From: Edaphobacter paludis
GTDB lineage: Bacteria > Acidobacteriota > Terriglobia > Terriglobales > Acidobacteriaceae
Assembly (NCBI RefSeq): GCF_039993895.1
Contig: NZ_CP121194.1
Location: 3,782,001 to 3,846,000 of the forward strand
Length of the DNA: 64,000 bases
Direction: 5' to 3'
Part shown: positions 23,684-33,040 of the stretch, in pieces
Position numbering within the stretch: position 1 is the stretch's first letter
Layout of the letters: every line of letters starts with the position of its first letter
Made by a program: the position numbers and the translations under genes
Notes under the pieces: generated by a model
The model's database searches: none
The model's input: only the letters and a program-made list of their open reading frames with translations
What the model was told of the DNA's origin: nothing

Positions 23684-24799
23684 ATGAACGAAGCCATCCC
23701 ACAACTCCTGACCTACGATGAAGCCTCGCTTGATCGCGCCTTTGCCGCCGTCGCCGAGGAGGTCCGCGGCGGGACCTCGTCCCTTGAGACCTCGGAAGCA
23801 CAGGAAGCCTTTCGGCTGCATTGGCTGGGTCGGAAGCAGGGACGCCTGAAACTTATCAGCGAGGCATGGCTGAAGTCAGCTCCCGCAGAAGCGCGCAAGC
23901 CATTGGGTATCCGGTTCAACCAGCTTAAGCAGGAGATCGAAGCGGCACTGCAGGCTCCCGTGGCTGCGGCTGGTGCGGCTGTGGTGCGGGGAATCGATAT
24001 CACCCTGCCGGGAACGGTTCGGCAGCCGGGAATCGCCCATCCCCTGCTCGAAACGATGCAGGAGATCGTTCGGGTATTTCACCATCTTGGGTACTCAACG
24101 AATCTTGGGCCGCAGGTGGAGACCGACTTCTATAACTTCGAGGCGCTGAACTTTCCTCAGAACCACCCAGCGCGGGATACGCAGGACACCTTGCAGATCG
24201 CCGATCAAGGCGCGAAGCCCAGCCGCGACCGACTGCTGATGCGGACGCATACCTCCCCTGTCCAGATCAGGACGATGGTCGCCCAGGCTCCGCCGATTCG
24301 CATCGTCATTCCCGGCAAGGTGCATCGCAACGACGCCGCGGACGCCACGCACTCGCCTATTTTCCACCAGGTGGAGGGGCTTTGTGTGGATACGAACATT
24401 ACCTTCTCCGACCTGAAGGGTACGCTCGACCATGCGATGAAGGCGCTGTTCGGGTCAGGGGTCAAGACCCGCTTCTTTCCCAGCTTCTTCCCTTTCACCG
24501 AGCCCTCGGCGGACGTGCAGATCTCGTGCATCTTCTGCGGCGGCAAGGGCTGCCGGAAGTGCAAGCACTCAGGCTGGATCGAGCTGCTGGGCTGTGGGAT
24601 GGTAGACCCTGCTGTCTTTGCCAGCGTGACCGAAGAGCGCCGCAAGCTGGGGCTCGATGACGATGCTTATAATCCTGACCGGATTACAGGTTTCGCCTTC
24701 GGCATGGGTGTCGAGCGCATTGCAATGATTCAGCATGGCATTTCGGATATTGGACAGTTCTACTCCGGCGATATGCGGTTTCTGGAGCAGTTTGCCTAA
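23684..24799 (+). CDS. pheS: Phenylalanine--tRNA ligase alpha subunit
   Basis: Catalytic alpha subunit of the (alpha-beta)2 enzyme that charges tRNA-Phe. N-terminal coiled-coil (about 1-100) binds tRNA; the class II core follows with ETDFYNFEALNFPQNHPARDTQDT (motif 2 region) and GFAFGMGVERIAMI (motif 3). A Cys-rich loop (CIFCGGKGCRKCKHSGW) is typical for the family. Full length at 371 residues. There is no clear Shine-Dalgarno before ATG 23684. pheT is not adjacent: it begins about 3 kb downstream, with a universal stress protein, holin-like protein, PNPOx-like protein and an AAA ATPase between. Confidence 0.96.
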   Translation: MNEAIPQLLTYDEASLDRAFAAVAEEVRGGTSSLETSEAQEAFRLHWLGRKQGRLKLISEAWLKSAPAEARKPLGIRFNQLKQEIEAALQAPVAAAGAAVVRGIDITLPGTVRQPGIAHPLLETMQEIVRVFHHLGYSTNLGPQVETDFYNFEALNFPQNHPARDTQDTLQIADQGAKPSRDRLLMRTHTSPVQIRTMVAQAPPIRIVIPGKVHRNDAADATHSPIFHQVEGLCVDTNITFSDLKGTLDHAMKALFGSGVKTRFFPSFFPFTEPSADVQISCIFCGGKGCRKCKHSGWIELLGCGMVDPAVFASVTEERRKLGLDDDAYNPDRITGFAFGMGVERIAMIQHGISDIGQFYSGDMRFLEQFA

Positions 24800-24848
24800 A
24801 AAACAGACGGAGGCCGGAACAGTTTCTATGGACTGGCAGCCACAGTTT

Positions 24849-25286
24849 CTAGCGAACTCCGAGAACATCGCATTTTGCATGCAACGCTAATTGGTGAGCC
24901 GTTCCGCCCAGATAGCGACTGATTCCTCCTGGGTCGCGGCGAAGGCCGACTACCAGAAGCTCAGGCAGCAACCGGCCTACGCCCTGAAGCAGGGCATCGA
25001 TCTCGTTTCCTTCAATCATCTCGGAATGCAGGCTGACACCGGCCTTCTCTGCCGTGGCCCTGGCTTTGTTGTGCAGGTCGTCATAAAACGCACGCTTCTG
25101 ATTTTTCAACAACAGTGGAACCTCGGGAGCGATTGCCGACACGTAGCTCATGTAAGCGGGCTGGTTCTCGATGACGGTAATCAGGTAGAGTTCCCCTCCA
25201 ACAAGCTTGGCCAAACCGAGCGCCGAACGAAAGGCGCGTTCCGCTTCCGGTGATTCATCGTATGCAACTGCAATTTTCTTGAACAT
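24849..25286 (-). CDS. Universal stress protein family (UspA-like)
   Basis: 145-residue single-domain Usp, alpha/beta fold, probably nucleotide-binding and induced under stress or growth arrest. The N-terminus FKKIAVAYDESPEAERAF and the C-terminal VVGLRRDPGG ... GGTAHQLALHAKCDVLGVR match the ATP-binding pattern of UspFG-type members. It is transcribed toward pheS, opposite to it, and lies behind a holin-like gene on the same strand (69 bases apart), with which it may be co-transcribed. Exact role not known. Confidence 0.88.
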   Translation of the reverse strand: MFKKIAVAYDESPEAERAFRSALGLAKLVGGELYLITVIENQPAYMSYVSAIAPEVPLLLKNQKRAFYDDLHNKARATAEKAGVSLHSEMIEGNEIDALLQGVGRLLPELLVVGLRRDPGGISRYLGGTAHQLALHAKCDVLGVR

Positions 25287-25355
25287 CGAATCCCTCCACT
25301 GCTTGCGAGCTACGGACTCGGGATGCTTCCGACTTCGAGGCCGACGTTTTAAATG

Positions 25356-25712
25356 CTAGGAGTGCCTTTTCTTTGAAATCCCAAGAAAGCCAAAGAGCAG
25401 ATGAAGCACCGCCAGCGCGAGCGCACCCCAAAATGCTGCCCCGAAGGTGGTTACGGCGAAGCCCGGTACAAACTGGCTGGAGAACCAGAGAATCACTGCA
25501 TTGATGACCAGGAAGAAGACGCCGAAGGTAAGAATGCCCAGCGGCAGCGTGATGATCTTGAGGAAGAGGCCCAGCGTCGCATTGAAGAGGCCGATGATGA
25601 TGACCGCAATCAGCGCGGAGATGAGGCTGCTGACGTGGAAGCCCTCTACGAAATGCGACACGATCAGCAGAGCCAGGGCATTTAGGATCCAGTGCAAAAG
25701 CAATCGGAGCAT
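25356..25712 (-). CDS. Phage holin family (superfamily IV-like) membrane protein
   Basis: 118-residue protein with four hydrophobic helices (NALALLIVSHF, LISALIAVIIIGLFNATLG, LGILTFGVFFLVINAVIL, FWGALALAVLHLLFGFLG), matching the small membrane family annotated as mycobacterial phage holin 4 (YvlD-like). Despite the name these are chromosomal proteins without proven lysis function; the B. subtilis homologue YvlD belongs to an envelope-stress regulon. No phage genes are nearby. Upstream of the Usp gene, same strand. Confidence 0.82.
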   Translation of the reverse strand: MLRLLLHWILNALALLIVSHFVEGFHVSSLISALIAVIIIGLFNATLGLFLKIITLPLGILTFGVFFLVINAVILWFSSQFVPGFAVTTFGAAFWGALALAVLHLLFGFLGISKKRHS

Positions 25713-25877
25713 CGTTGGTTCCCTTTTTAGCCTTCGTTAAATTTTTGATTGCAGCCAGCACTTCTGACAACAGAGCATACCCGACCTCCGCCTGGACTGC
25801 TCGCATTTTGGTGAGTCGTGCAGACTTTTGGGGTTGTCTAAACTAAAGACTCGACATTCCTTGAGGAGGCTGCGCCC

Positions 25878-26441
25878 GTGGGAAAGCAGTTTGACCGGAT
25901 TGAACCGCATCATCGCGAGTTCATTGAGCGGCAGCGGATCTTCTTTAATGCTTCCGCCGCCGCAGACGGACATGTAAATGTTTCGCCGCGTGATGTCGCG
26001 GCTCTGCGCGTGATTGATGCCAATACGGTCGCGTATGTCGATCGCACCGGCAGCGGTAATGAGACTGCGGCGCATCTGCTGGCCGATGGACGGCTGACTC
26101 TGATGTTCTGCGCGTTTGAAGGACCGCCCCTGATTCTTCGTCTGTATGGTCGGGGTCGAATTGTGCCGCGCCTCAGCGCGGAGTATGCGGCACTGCTGGC
26201 AGCGCACTTTGATAACACCGCGCCGCCGGGGGTGCGCCAGATGGTGATGCTCGAAGTGGGCTTGGTGCAGACCTCCTGTGGCATGAATGTTCCCTTTTTC
26301 GACTTTGCGGGCGAACGCGATCAGCTTACCCGCTGGGCCGAAGCGAAGGGCGAAAAGGGTCTGGAGGAGTACTGGCACCTGAAAAATGAACGCAGTATCG
26401 ACGGGTTTCCGACGGGGATGCTTGAGAAGACCCGTTCCTGA
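25878..26441 (+). CDS. Pyridoxamine 5'-phosphate oxidase-like flavin protein
   Basis: 187-residue split-barrel protein of the PNPOx-like superfamily, which bind FMN, F420 or haem and reduce small molecules. The segments FFNASAAADGHVNVSPRDVAALRVID and RTGSGNETAAHLLADGRLTLMFCAFEGPPLILRLYGRG are the conserved core. It lacks the C-terminal dimerisation region of true PdxH, so a role in vitamin B6 synthesis is unlikely. Start GTG 25878 has TGAGGAGG about 9 bases upstream. It precedes the leaderless AAA ATPase gene by 74 AT-rich bases. Confidence 0.82.
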   Translation: MGKQFDRIEPHHREFIERQRIFFNASAAADGHVNVSPRDVAALRVIDANTVAYVDRTGSGNETAAHLLADGRLTLMFCAFEGPPLILRLYGRGRIVPRLSAEYAALLAAHFDNTAPPGVRQMVMLEVGLVQTSCGMNVPFFDFAGERDQLTRWAEAKGEKGLEEYWHLKNERSIDGFPTGMLEKTRS

Positions 26442-26503
26442 ATTCATCCACTTAATCAAACATTATCGATATTACTAAAATTTTATAAACTCGCTAACTT
26501 TGC

Positions 26504-26509
26504 TATAAA
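26504..26509 (+). promoter_or_regulatory. -10 element predicting a leaderless transcript
   Basis: TGCTATAAAT gives an extended -10 whose expected start of transcription, about 7 bases downstream of TATAAA, falls on the A of ATG 26516. The 60 bases before it are strongly AT-rich, and there is no ribosome binding site. Confidence 0.6.
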
Positions 26510-26515
26510 TACAAC

Positions 26516-27709
26516 ATGGACTCTATTCGCAACCCCTATGCCCCGGGCGCAGGTACGCAACCTCCCGAGCTCGCAGGACGGGACAGCGTGCGGAAGCAGG
26601 TTCATGTCGCCATTGCCCGGCTCCGGATTGGGCGGCCAGCTAAAAGCGTTTTGATGGTGGGACTGCGCGGGGTGGGAAAGACCGTACTTCTGGACAAAAT
26701 GCGCGCCGATGCCGAGGCTGAGGGTGTCTTTACGGTACGGGCTGAGACACCGGAGAACCGCTCACTTCCCGCGTTGCTTGCCCCTCAATTGCGCTTGGCT
26801 TTGCTACGCCTGAGCAAGGTGGAAAATGCCAAAGACCTTGCTCTATATGGCCTTCGTGCTCTCGCCGGATTCGTCAAGGCGTTCAAGCTGAAATACAACG
26901 ATATCGAGGTAGGTCTTGATCTCGATCCTGAAGTTGGACTAGCTGATAATGGGGATCTTGAAGGAGATCTGGCCACATTGTTTGAGCAGGTGGGACGCGC
27001 AGCCAGGAGCGCCGGTACTGACGTAGTACTTTTTATCGATGAGATTCAGTACATCGAAGAAGCTCAGTTCGCTGCTCTTATCTCGGCGCTTCATCGCTGT
27101 GCCCAGGCGAATCTGCCGCTCACGATGGTCGGTGCAGGGTTACCGCAACTGCGCGGTCTCGCTGGAAATGCTAAATCGTATGCCGAGCGTCTCTTTGATT
27201 TTCCGATGATCGGTCCCCTCGCTCCGTCTGAAGCTCAACTGGCAATTCTGAAACCGGCCCACGATGAGGGCGTTGATTTCACACCTGACGCAGTTGGCAG
27301 CATTCTCGACCGCACCCATGGATATCCATACTTTCTTCAGGAATGGGGAAAACACTCCTGGGATGTCGCACGGCAGAGCCCCATCACCCTTACTGACGTA
27401 GATGAGGCTTCCAGTCAGGCAGTCGCGGCGCTCGATGAGAGTTTTTTCAGGGTAAGATTCGATCGCTTGACTCCGACAGAGAAGAAATATCTTCGCGCCA
27501 TGGCGGAATTAGGACCGGGACCTCATCGTTCAGGAGACATTGCTACAACTCTCGGTAAAGCTGTGAACAGCCTTGCACCCCTTCGTCAAAGCCTTATCCT
27601 GAAAGGGATGCTGTGGAGCCCGAACCACGGGGATACCGCTTTTACTGTGCCATTGTTCGATGAGTTCATGAAGCGCATCATGCCCGGACCAAACTGGAAG
27701 ACCGATTGA
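26516..27709 (+). CDS. AAA ATPase with ORC/Cdc6-like arrangement
   Basis: 397-residue P-loop ATPase: Walker A GLRGVGKT (49-56), Walker B VVLFIDEI near residue 165, then a lid region with GYPYFLQEWGKHSWD, and a C-terminal winged-helix part (LTPTEKKYLRAMAELGPG ... LRQSLILKGMLW). The layout resembles Orc1/Cdc6-type AAA_16 ATPases, which bind DNA or regulate partners; similar free-standing proteins are scattered in bacteria without a defined role. It is unusual in lying between pheS and pheT, in an AT-rich promoter pocket and with a probably leaderless mRNA. It may be a horizontally acquired single gene. Function unknown. Confidence 0.78.
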   Translation: MDSIRNPYAPGAGTQPPELAGRDSVRKQVHVAIARLRIGRPAKSVLMVGLRGVGKTVLLDKMRADAEAEGVFTVRAETPENRSLPALLAPQLRLALLRLSKVENAKDLALYGLRALAGFVKAFKLKYNDIEVGLDLDPEVGLADNGDLEGDLATLFEQVGRAARSAGTDVVLFIDEIQYIEEAQFAALISALHRCAQANLPLTMVGAGLPQLRGLAGNAKSYAERLFDFPMIGPLAPSEAQLAILKPAHDEGVDFTPDAVGSILDRTHGYPYFLQEWGKHSWDVARQSPITLTDVDEASSQAVAALDESFFRVRFDRLTPTEKKYLRAMAELGPGPHRSGDIATTLGKAVNSLAPLRQSLILKGMLWSPNHGDTAFTVPLFDEFMKRIMPGPNWKTD

Positions 27710-27764
27710 TTCTGAAAGGAATCGGCGCGGATTAACGGAAGGAATTGAATAACCCCCTCTACCC

Positions 27765-29849
27765 ATGAAGATTCTTACAAGCTGGCTCCGCTCTTACCTG
27801 CCGCAACTTACTGTCTCCGACCGCCAATTGGCGGATGACCTCACCCTGCGCGGCATCGCCGTCGAAGGCGTGCATGACCTTGGCGAAGGCAATGGCCATC
27901 TGTTCGAGATGGACATCACCACCAACCGCGTCGATGCAATGAACCACTACGGCATAGCGCGAGAGGCGGCGACGATCTATAACCTGCCGCTGGCTCCGCT
28001 CGATGTGGCGCTGCCTGCTTCGACGGAAGGCGCGAAGTCTTTTCCCGTTCGAATTGAGGCATCTGATCTCTGCGGTCGATTTACGGCGCGGGTGCTGCGC
28101 GGAGTAACCGTTGCTCCAAGTTCGGGGCGCATTGCAGAATACTTCAGCCTGCTCGGGCAGAAGCAGATCTCTAATGCAGTCGACGTAAGCAACTTCGTGT
28201 TGATGGGAATGGGGCATCCCACGCATGCCTTCGATTTGGACAAAATTGAGGGCGGCATCGTAGTCCGGCTGGCACGCAAAGGCGAGAAGTTGCGCCTGCT
28301 CGACGGGACGGAGCGGACCCTGGAGGCCGACGATCTGGTGGTCGCCGACGAGAAGAAGGCGCTGGCGCTCGCAGGCGTGATGGGCGGCTGGGACTCCATG
28401 ATTACGGCGGAGACAAAGAACATTCTGGTGGAGGCGGCGTGGTTCGATCCAGCGAGCATTCGGCGAAGTTCGCGGCGGCACATGCTGCATACGGACGCTT
28501 CGCACCGGTTCGAGCGAGGGGCTGACTTCAATGCCGCTCCTGTAGCCAATGCACTGGTCTCGCGGCTGATCCTGGAGTCTGGCGGACAGGTTGAGGGCGA
28601 GTTGGTCGATGTGGTGGTTCCCGCAGCCGCTCTGAAGACTACCGAGCGAGCGCCGATTGCCCTTTCGGTGAAGCAGGTGCAGCGGCATTTGGGAACGACA
28701 ATCGCCGCTGAGGGGATTACAAAGGAGATTGTTACGCAGTACCTTGCGTCGCTGGGGTGCGAGTTGACGCCTCAATCAGAAGACACTTTTGCGACGAAGC
28801 TGCCGAGTTGGCGACTCGATCTGGAGCGCGAAATTGACCTGATTGAAGAGGTGGCGCGCGTCTATGGCTATAACCGTTTTGCCAATACGCTGCCGACACC
28901 GGGCGTGGTGATTGCACACCCTCTGGCTGCTGCCGAGAACGCTGTGCGCACGCGGCTGCTGTCGCTCGGATTCAGCGAATCGATATCGAGCACCTTTGCC
29001 TCGCAGGCGGACAGCAACTTGTTCAGCGCGGTGGGTAAGAAGACGGTAGCGATGGAGAATCCTCTCTCAGAGGAGGCAGCGCTGCTGCGGCCTTCGCTCC
29101 TGCCGGGCATGCTGACTATGCTGACGCATAATCTGAATCGCGATGTGCAGACGGTCCGGCTATTTGAGCAGGGTGCGATCTTTGCGGGCGGGACGGATGA
29201 GGTCGCGGAGTCCGCGTCGCTCTCTCTTGGATTGACAGGCACGGTAGCGGCAAGCTCGCTGCATGCGGCGCAGGATGCGCCGGTGTTTGAACTGAAGGGC
29301 GTGATCGAGTCGCTGCTGTCGCTGTTCACGCACGGCGAAGTTACTTTTACGATGGAGACTCCGGCCTGGTTGCAGGCGGGGCGCAGTGCAACCGCGCTAT
29401 TGGATGGCCAACCGGTCGCCCAATTTGGCGAACTCTCCGCTTCAGAAACAGCTCGGCGCAAGTTGCGGCAACCCGTTTATCTCGCCCAGATCGATCTGGC
29501 GAGTCTGTACTCGCTTCCTCTGCGCAAGGTGACGGCGCACGAGCTTTCGCGCTTCCAGGCCGTCGAGCGTGACTTTTCGTTTACTTTTCCCGACGCGATG
29601 CAGTGGGAGACGATTGCCGCCGCGATCCACGGACTGGCGATTCCGGAGTTGCAGCGGCTTTCGCCGACCGAGATCTTCCGCGATGCCAAGGGCAAATCGG
29701 TCCCTCCAGGCTATTACGCCCTTCTGCTGAAGTGCGTCTTTCAATCGAATGAGAGGACACTGCGAGAGGATGAGCTGACGACGTGGTGGGCGGAAATTAT
29801 TGCGACGCTCACCAAGCTTGGCGGAACGATTCGCGCTCCGGGACTGTAG
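27765..29849 (+). CDS. pheT: Phenylalanine--tRNA ligase beta subunit, short form
   Basis: Beta subunit of Phe-tRNA synthetase; carries the B3/B4 editing domain that clears Tyr-tRNA-Phe, B5 and catalytic-like B6/B7, and a C-terminal anticodon-binding (FDX-ACB) domain (about 605-694, LSRFQAVERDFSFTFPD). Domain B1 is present at the start (MKILTSWLRSYLPQL) and continues directly into FEMDITTNRVDAMNHYGIARE. The EMAP-II/OB-fold tRNA-binding insert (B2, about 100 residues) found in E. coli PheT is missing, which explains 694 instead of about 795 residues. Not adjacent to pheS. ATG 27765 lies 55 bases after the ATPase gene. Confidence 0.95.
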   Translation: MKILTSWLRSYLPQLTVSDRQLADDLTLRGIAVEGVHDLGEGNGHLFEMDITTNRVDAMNHYGIAREAATIYNLPLAPLDVALPASTEGAKSFPVRIEASDLCGRFTARVLRGVTVAPSSGRIAEYFSLLGQKQISNAVDVSNFVLMGMGHPTHAFDLDKIEGGIVVRLARKGEKLRLLDGTERTLEADDLVVADEKKALALAGVMGGWDSMITAETKNILVEAAWFDPASIRRSSRRHMLHTDASHRFERGADFNAAPVANALVSRLILESGGQVEGELVDVVVPAAALKTTERAPIALSVKQVQRHLGTTIAAEGITKEIVTQYLASLGCELTPQSEDTFATKLPSWRLDLEREIDLIEEVARVYGYNRFANTLPTPGVVIAHPLAAAENAVRTRLLSLGFSESISSTFASQADSNLFSAVGKKTVAMENPLSEEAALLRPSLLPGMLTMLTHNLNRDVQTVRLFEQGAIFAGGTDEVAESASLSLGLTGTVAASSLHAAQDAPVFELKGVIESLLSLFTHGEVTFTMETPAWLQAGRSATALLDGQPVAQFGELSASETARRKLRQPVYLAQIDLASLYSLPLRKVTAHELSRFQAVERDFSFTFPDAMQWETIAAAIHGLAIPELQRLSPTEIFRDAKGKSVPPGYYALLLKCVFQSNERTLREDELTTWWAEIIATLTKLGGTIRAPGL

Positions 29850-29904
29850 CGCTGAAGCTGGACTGTTTAGGACCGGAGTGCGGCGTAGACAGCATCAACC
29901 GGCT

Positions 29905-31557
29905 TCACAGCGGTATGTTGCCATGTTTTTTGGCCGGATTCTTCTCGCGCTTCGTCGCCAGCATATCGAGAGCGGAGTTCAAGCGCCGCCGCGTCTCGCT
30001 GGGGCGAATGACGGCATCGATATATCCCCGTTCCGCAGCAACGTAGGGATTGGCAAACCGTTCACGAAACTCCTCCACTTTTTCCTTTCGCGCCTCGGTC
30101 AGAACTTCCAGCTTCTGCTCTTCACTCAGCGAGACTCCTTGCGGCATAATGGCCTCGGCACGGCGAACGACGGCGTCCAGTTCGCGTTTGTAGACGATAT
30201 TCACCGCGCCCTCCGGCCCCATCACTGCAATCTCCGCCGTTGGCCATGCCAGGTTCAGGTCGGTGCGCAGATGCTTCGAACTCATCACGCAATAGGCGCC
30301 CCCATAGGCCTTTCGCGTAATCACGGTCAGCTTTGGCACCGTCGCCTCGGCAAAGGCGTACAGCAACTTCGCTCCGTGGCGGATGATGCCGCCATGCTCC
30401 TGCTGGATTCCGGGCATGAAACCGGGCACATCTTCAAACGTAATGAGCGGAATGTTGAAGGCATCGCAGAACCGCACGAAGCGTGCTCCCTTCACGCTTG
30501 CGTTGATGTCGAGCACACCCGCGAGAAACGCGGGTTGATTGGCGACAATGCCTACCGGCCGCCCAGCCATACGCGCAAAACCAACGACGATATTCCGCGC
30601 AAAGTACTCCTGCACCTGAAAGAAATAGCCGTCATCGACAACGCGCGAAATGACATCGACCATGTCATAAGGCTGGTTGCTCTCCTCCGGAATGATGCTA
30701 TCGAGCGCAGCATCGGCGCGCGCAGGATCGTCCTGCGTGGCCTTGCGCGGAGGGTCGTCGAGATTATTCGACGGCAGAAAGCTGAGCAGTTCGCGGACCA
30801 TCGCGAGACATTCCTGATCGTCGTGCGCCATAAAATGCGCCACGCCCGAGATCTCGTTGTGGGTCAACGCGCCGCCCAGCGCATCCTTGGTCACGTCCTC
30901 ATGGGTCACCGTCTTGATGACATCCGGCCCGGTGACGAACATGTAGCTGGTCTTCTCCGTCATCAGCGTGAAGTCCGTGATCGCAGGAGAATACACCGCG
31001 CCGCCCGCGCACGGCCCCATGATCGCCGAGATCTGCGGCACAACGCCGCTGGCCAGCGTATTGCGCAAAAAGATGTCCGTGTAACCCGCCAGCGACACAA
31101 CCCCCTCCTGAATGCGCGCGCCGCCGGAGTCGTTCAACCCCACAATCGGCGCGCCTACTCGCATCGCCATATCCATGATCTTCACAATCTTCGCGGCATT
31201 CGCCTCTGAAAGCGACCCGCCAAAGACGGTGAAGTCCTGCGCAAAGACAAACACCACCCGCCCCTGTACCCGCCCATAGCCCGTGATGAAGCCATCTCCG
31301 GGAACGCGCTGGGCATCCATGCCAAAATCCGTCGCGCGGTGCGTAACAAACTTGTCGGTCTCTTCGAATGTGCCTTCATCTAACAAAAATTCGACCCGCT
31401 CCCGCGCCGACAGCTTCCCCGCCCTGCGTTCTTTTTCACGCCGCTCCGGACCTCCCCCCTCTTCGGCGATGGCGTGGCGCACCGCCAGCTCTGCAAGTTT
31501 GGAATGGTGCGCGGTGGGCTTCGCGTGCGACGCGACGGATTGTTCGGAGGCGGCCAT
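29905..31557 (-). CDS. Acyl-CoA carboxylase beta subunit (carboxyltransferase)
   Basis: Biotin-dependent carboxyltransferase of the propionyl-CoA/methylcrotonyl-CoA carboxylase beta type; transfers CO2 from carboxybiotin to an acyl-CoA. The paired crotonase-fold halves are evident: [19 protein letters not shown] with [14 protein letters not shown] and [12 protein letters not shown] (N-half, oxyanion loop), and later [17 protein letters not shown] and [15 protein letters not shown] (C-half). About 550 residues from ATG 31557. The open frame continues to 31818, but that would overlap the divergent alpha-galactosidase gene; [12 protein letters not shown], starting near 31602, is another possible start. 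Propionyl-CoA is the likeliest substrate, by family. The biotin-carrying alpha subunit is not in this window. Confidence 0.93.
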   Translation of the reverse strand: MAASEQSVASHAKPTAHHSKLAELAVRHAIAEEGGGPERREKERRAGKLSARERVEFLLDEGTFEETDKFVTHRATDFGMDAQRVPGDGFITGYGRVQGRVVFVFAQDFTVFGGSLSEANAAKIVKIMDMAMRVGAPIVGLNDSGGARIQEGVVSLAGYTDIFLRNTLASGVVPQISAIMGPCAGGAVYSPAITDFTLMTEKTSYMFVTGPDVIKTVTHEDVTKDALGGALTHNEISGVAHFMAHDDQECLAMVRELLSFLPSNNLDDPPRKATQDDPARADAALDSIIPEESNQPYDMVDVISRVVDDGYFFQVQEYFARNIVVGFARMAGRPVGIVANQPAFLAGVLDINASVKGARFVRFCDAFNIPLITFEDVPGFMPGIQQEHGGIIRHGAKLLYAFAEATVPKLTVITRKAYGGAYCVMSSKHLRTDLNLAWPTAEIAVMGPEGAVNIVYKRELDAVVRRAEAIMPQGVSLSEEQKLEVLTEARKEKVEEFRERFANPYVAAERGYIDAVIRPSETRRRLNSALDMLATKREKNPAKKHGNIPL

Positions 31558-31675
31558 AGGCTGCGATTTTAGCAGCGCGGGATAGACGGCGTCAGCGCCG
31601 CCCATGCCTGTCGCCAATCCATGAACGCTGATGTTTGGGTATAGTGGGCGCATCCACCAATGGAGGCGAGACGGC

Positions 31676-33028
31676 ATGTTGAAGTGTGCGTGGCAGGGAG
31701 TGGGTGTGGTGATGCTGGCTGCTCTGATGCAGCCGATGGGTGTGACGCAGCAGAAACCCTTGGCTCCGACGCCGCCGATGGGATGGAATAGCTGGGACTC
31801 GTATGGGTTAGCTGTCACCGAGGCTCAGTTTCGCGCGAATGTCGACGCTCTGACCAAGCGCCTGAAGAGCGCGGGTTATCAATACGCCGTGGTGGATGAG
31901 GGATGGTATCTGGCCAATCCTGAAGACGCGAGCAAGCCGGAGACGCTGCAGTATCGCATCGATGCGAATGGACGGTATGAGCCTGCGCTGAACAGGTTTG
32001 CGACAGCGAAGGGCGATGCAGGGTTCAAGCCTGTGGCCGATTATGTGCACGCTCAAGGACTGAAGTTCGGTATCCACATTATTCGTGGGATCACTAAAAA
32101 GGCGGCGGCCGCGAACCTGTCGATTGCGGGCAGCGCGTTTCATGCCGTCGATGCAGCGGATACGACGGACAAGTGCCCGTGGAACCCCGACAACTTTGGC
32201 GTAAAGGACAATGCAGCTGGGCAGGCGTGGTACGACTCCCTGATGAAGCAATATGCGGGCTGGGGCGTTGACTACATCAAGGTGGATTGCATTGCGTCGC
32301 ACCCGTATAAGGGCGATGAGATTCGTATGATCCATCGGGCGATTGCAAAGACGGGCCGGCCGATTGTGCTGAGCCTTTCGCCGGGGCCCGCGCCGCTGGC
32401 GGAAGCGGCGGAGTTGGGGGAGAACGCGCAGTTGTGGCGCATATCGAACGATGTCTGGGACCACTGGGAGAAGAACAAGGAGTGGTCGCAAAATGTGAAG
32501 GACCAGTTCGCCGTGATTGCAGGCTGGGCAAAGTACGTGAAGCCCGGCAACTGGCCCGATGCGGACATGCTGCCGCTAGGCAAGCTGAGCCCCGTGCCGG
32601 GCGATGGCAAGCCGCGGGCAACCCGACTAACGCAGGATGAGCAGAGGACCATGGTGACGTTGTGGTCGATTGCCCGGTCGCCGTTATTCTTTGGAGGCAA
32701 CCTGACTGAACTCGATGACTGGACGGCAGCGCTGGTGACGAACCCGACGGTCGTGGCGATGGATCAGCACGGAGAGCATCAGCGGCTCGCAGGGCAGGAC
32801 GGACAGGTGATTGCCTGGACGACGAAGGTTGGCGGCAACGAGTACCTCGCGCTGTTCAATGTGGGAGACTCAGCCGCGACGGTGAAGTCCGCGTTTGCGA
32901 AATATGGATTGGCAGGCGGCAAGTATTCGGCGAAAGATGTTTGGGGAAAGAAAGATCTGGGCAGCGTGGCCGAAGTGTCTGCGACCGTAGCTCCGCATGG
33001 GGTCTTGCTGCTGGAGCTACGGCGGTAG
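31676..33028 (+). CDS. Secreted alpha-galactosidase (GH27)
   Basis: 450-residue glycoside hydrolase of family 27; retains the anomeric configuration while removing terminal alpha-galactose (or alpha-N-acetylgalactosamine). A signal peptide ([22 protein letters not shown]) targets export. The start of the barrel, [13 protein letters not shown], is diagnostic. The nucleophile Asp is in DYIKVDCIA and the acid/base Asp in [20 protein letters not shown] follows. A C-terminal beta domain (about 370-450) completes the fold. ATG 31676 is supported by GGAGG at 31662-31666. Divergent from the carboxylase gene. Suits an organism degrading plant polysaccharides. Confidence 0.92.
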   Translation: MLKCAWQGVGVVMLAALMQPMGVTQQKPLAPTPPMGWNSWDSYGLAVTEAQFRANVDALTKRLKSAGYQYAVVDEGWYLANPEDASKPETLQYRIDANGRYEPALNRFATAKGDAGFKPVADYVHAQGLKFGIHIIRGITKKAAAANLSIAGSAFHAVDAADTTDKCPWNPDNFGVKDNAAGQAWYDSLMKQYAGWGVDYIKVDCIASHPYKGDEIRMIHRAIAKTGRPIVLSLSPGPAPLAEAAELGENAQLWRISNDVWDHWEKNKEWSQNVKDQFAVIAGWAKYVKPGNWPDADMLPLGKLSPVPGDGKPRATRLTQDEQRTMVTLWSIARSPLFFGGNLTELDDWTAALVTNPTVVAMDQHGEHQRLAGQDGQVIAWTTKVGGNEYLALFNVGDSAATVKSAFAKYGLAGGKYSAKDVWGKKDLGSVAEVSATVAPHGVLLLELRR

Positions 33029-33040
33029 ATCGTTTTCCGG

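Noticed and set aside
25356..25712. Holin-like gene as evidence of a prophage
   Set aside because: No integrase, terminase, capsid or endolysin nearby; this small family is widely chromosomal.
24849..27709. Four genes between pheS and pheT as one mobile insertion
   Set aside because: Mixed orientations, no terminal repeats or recombinase; only the AAA ATPase looks foreign in composition.
29905..31818. 637-residue carboxylase with an N-terminal extension
   Set aside because: The first ~87 codons overlap the divergent alpha-galactosidase gene and lack conserved sequence; the family start is near 31557.
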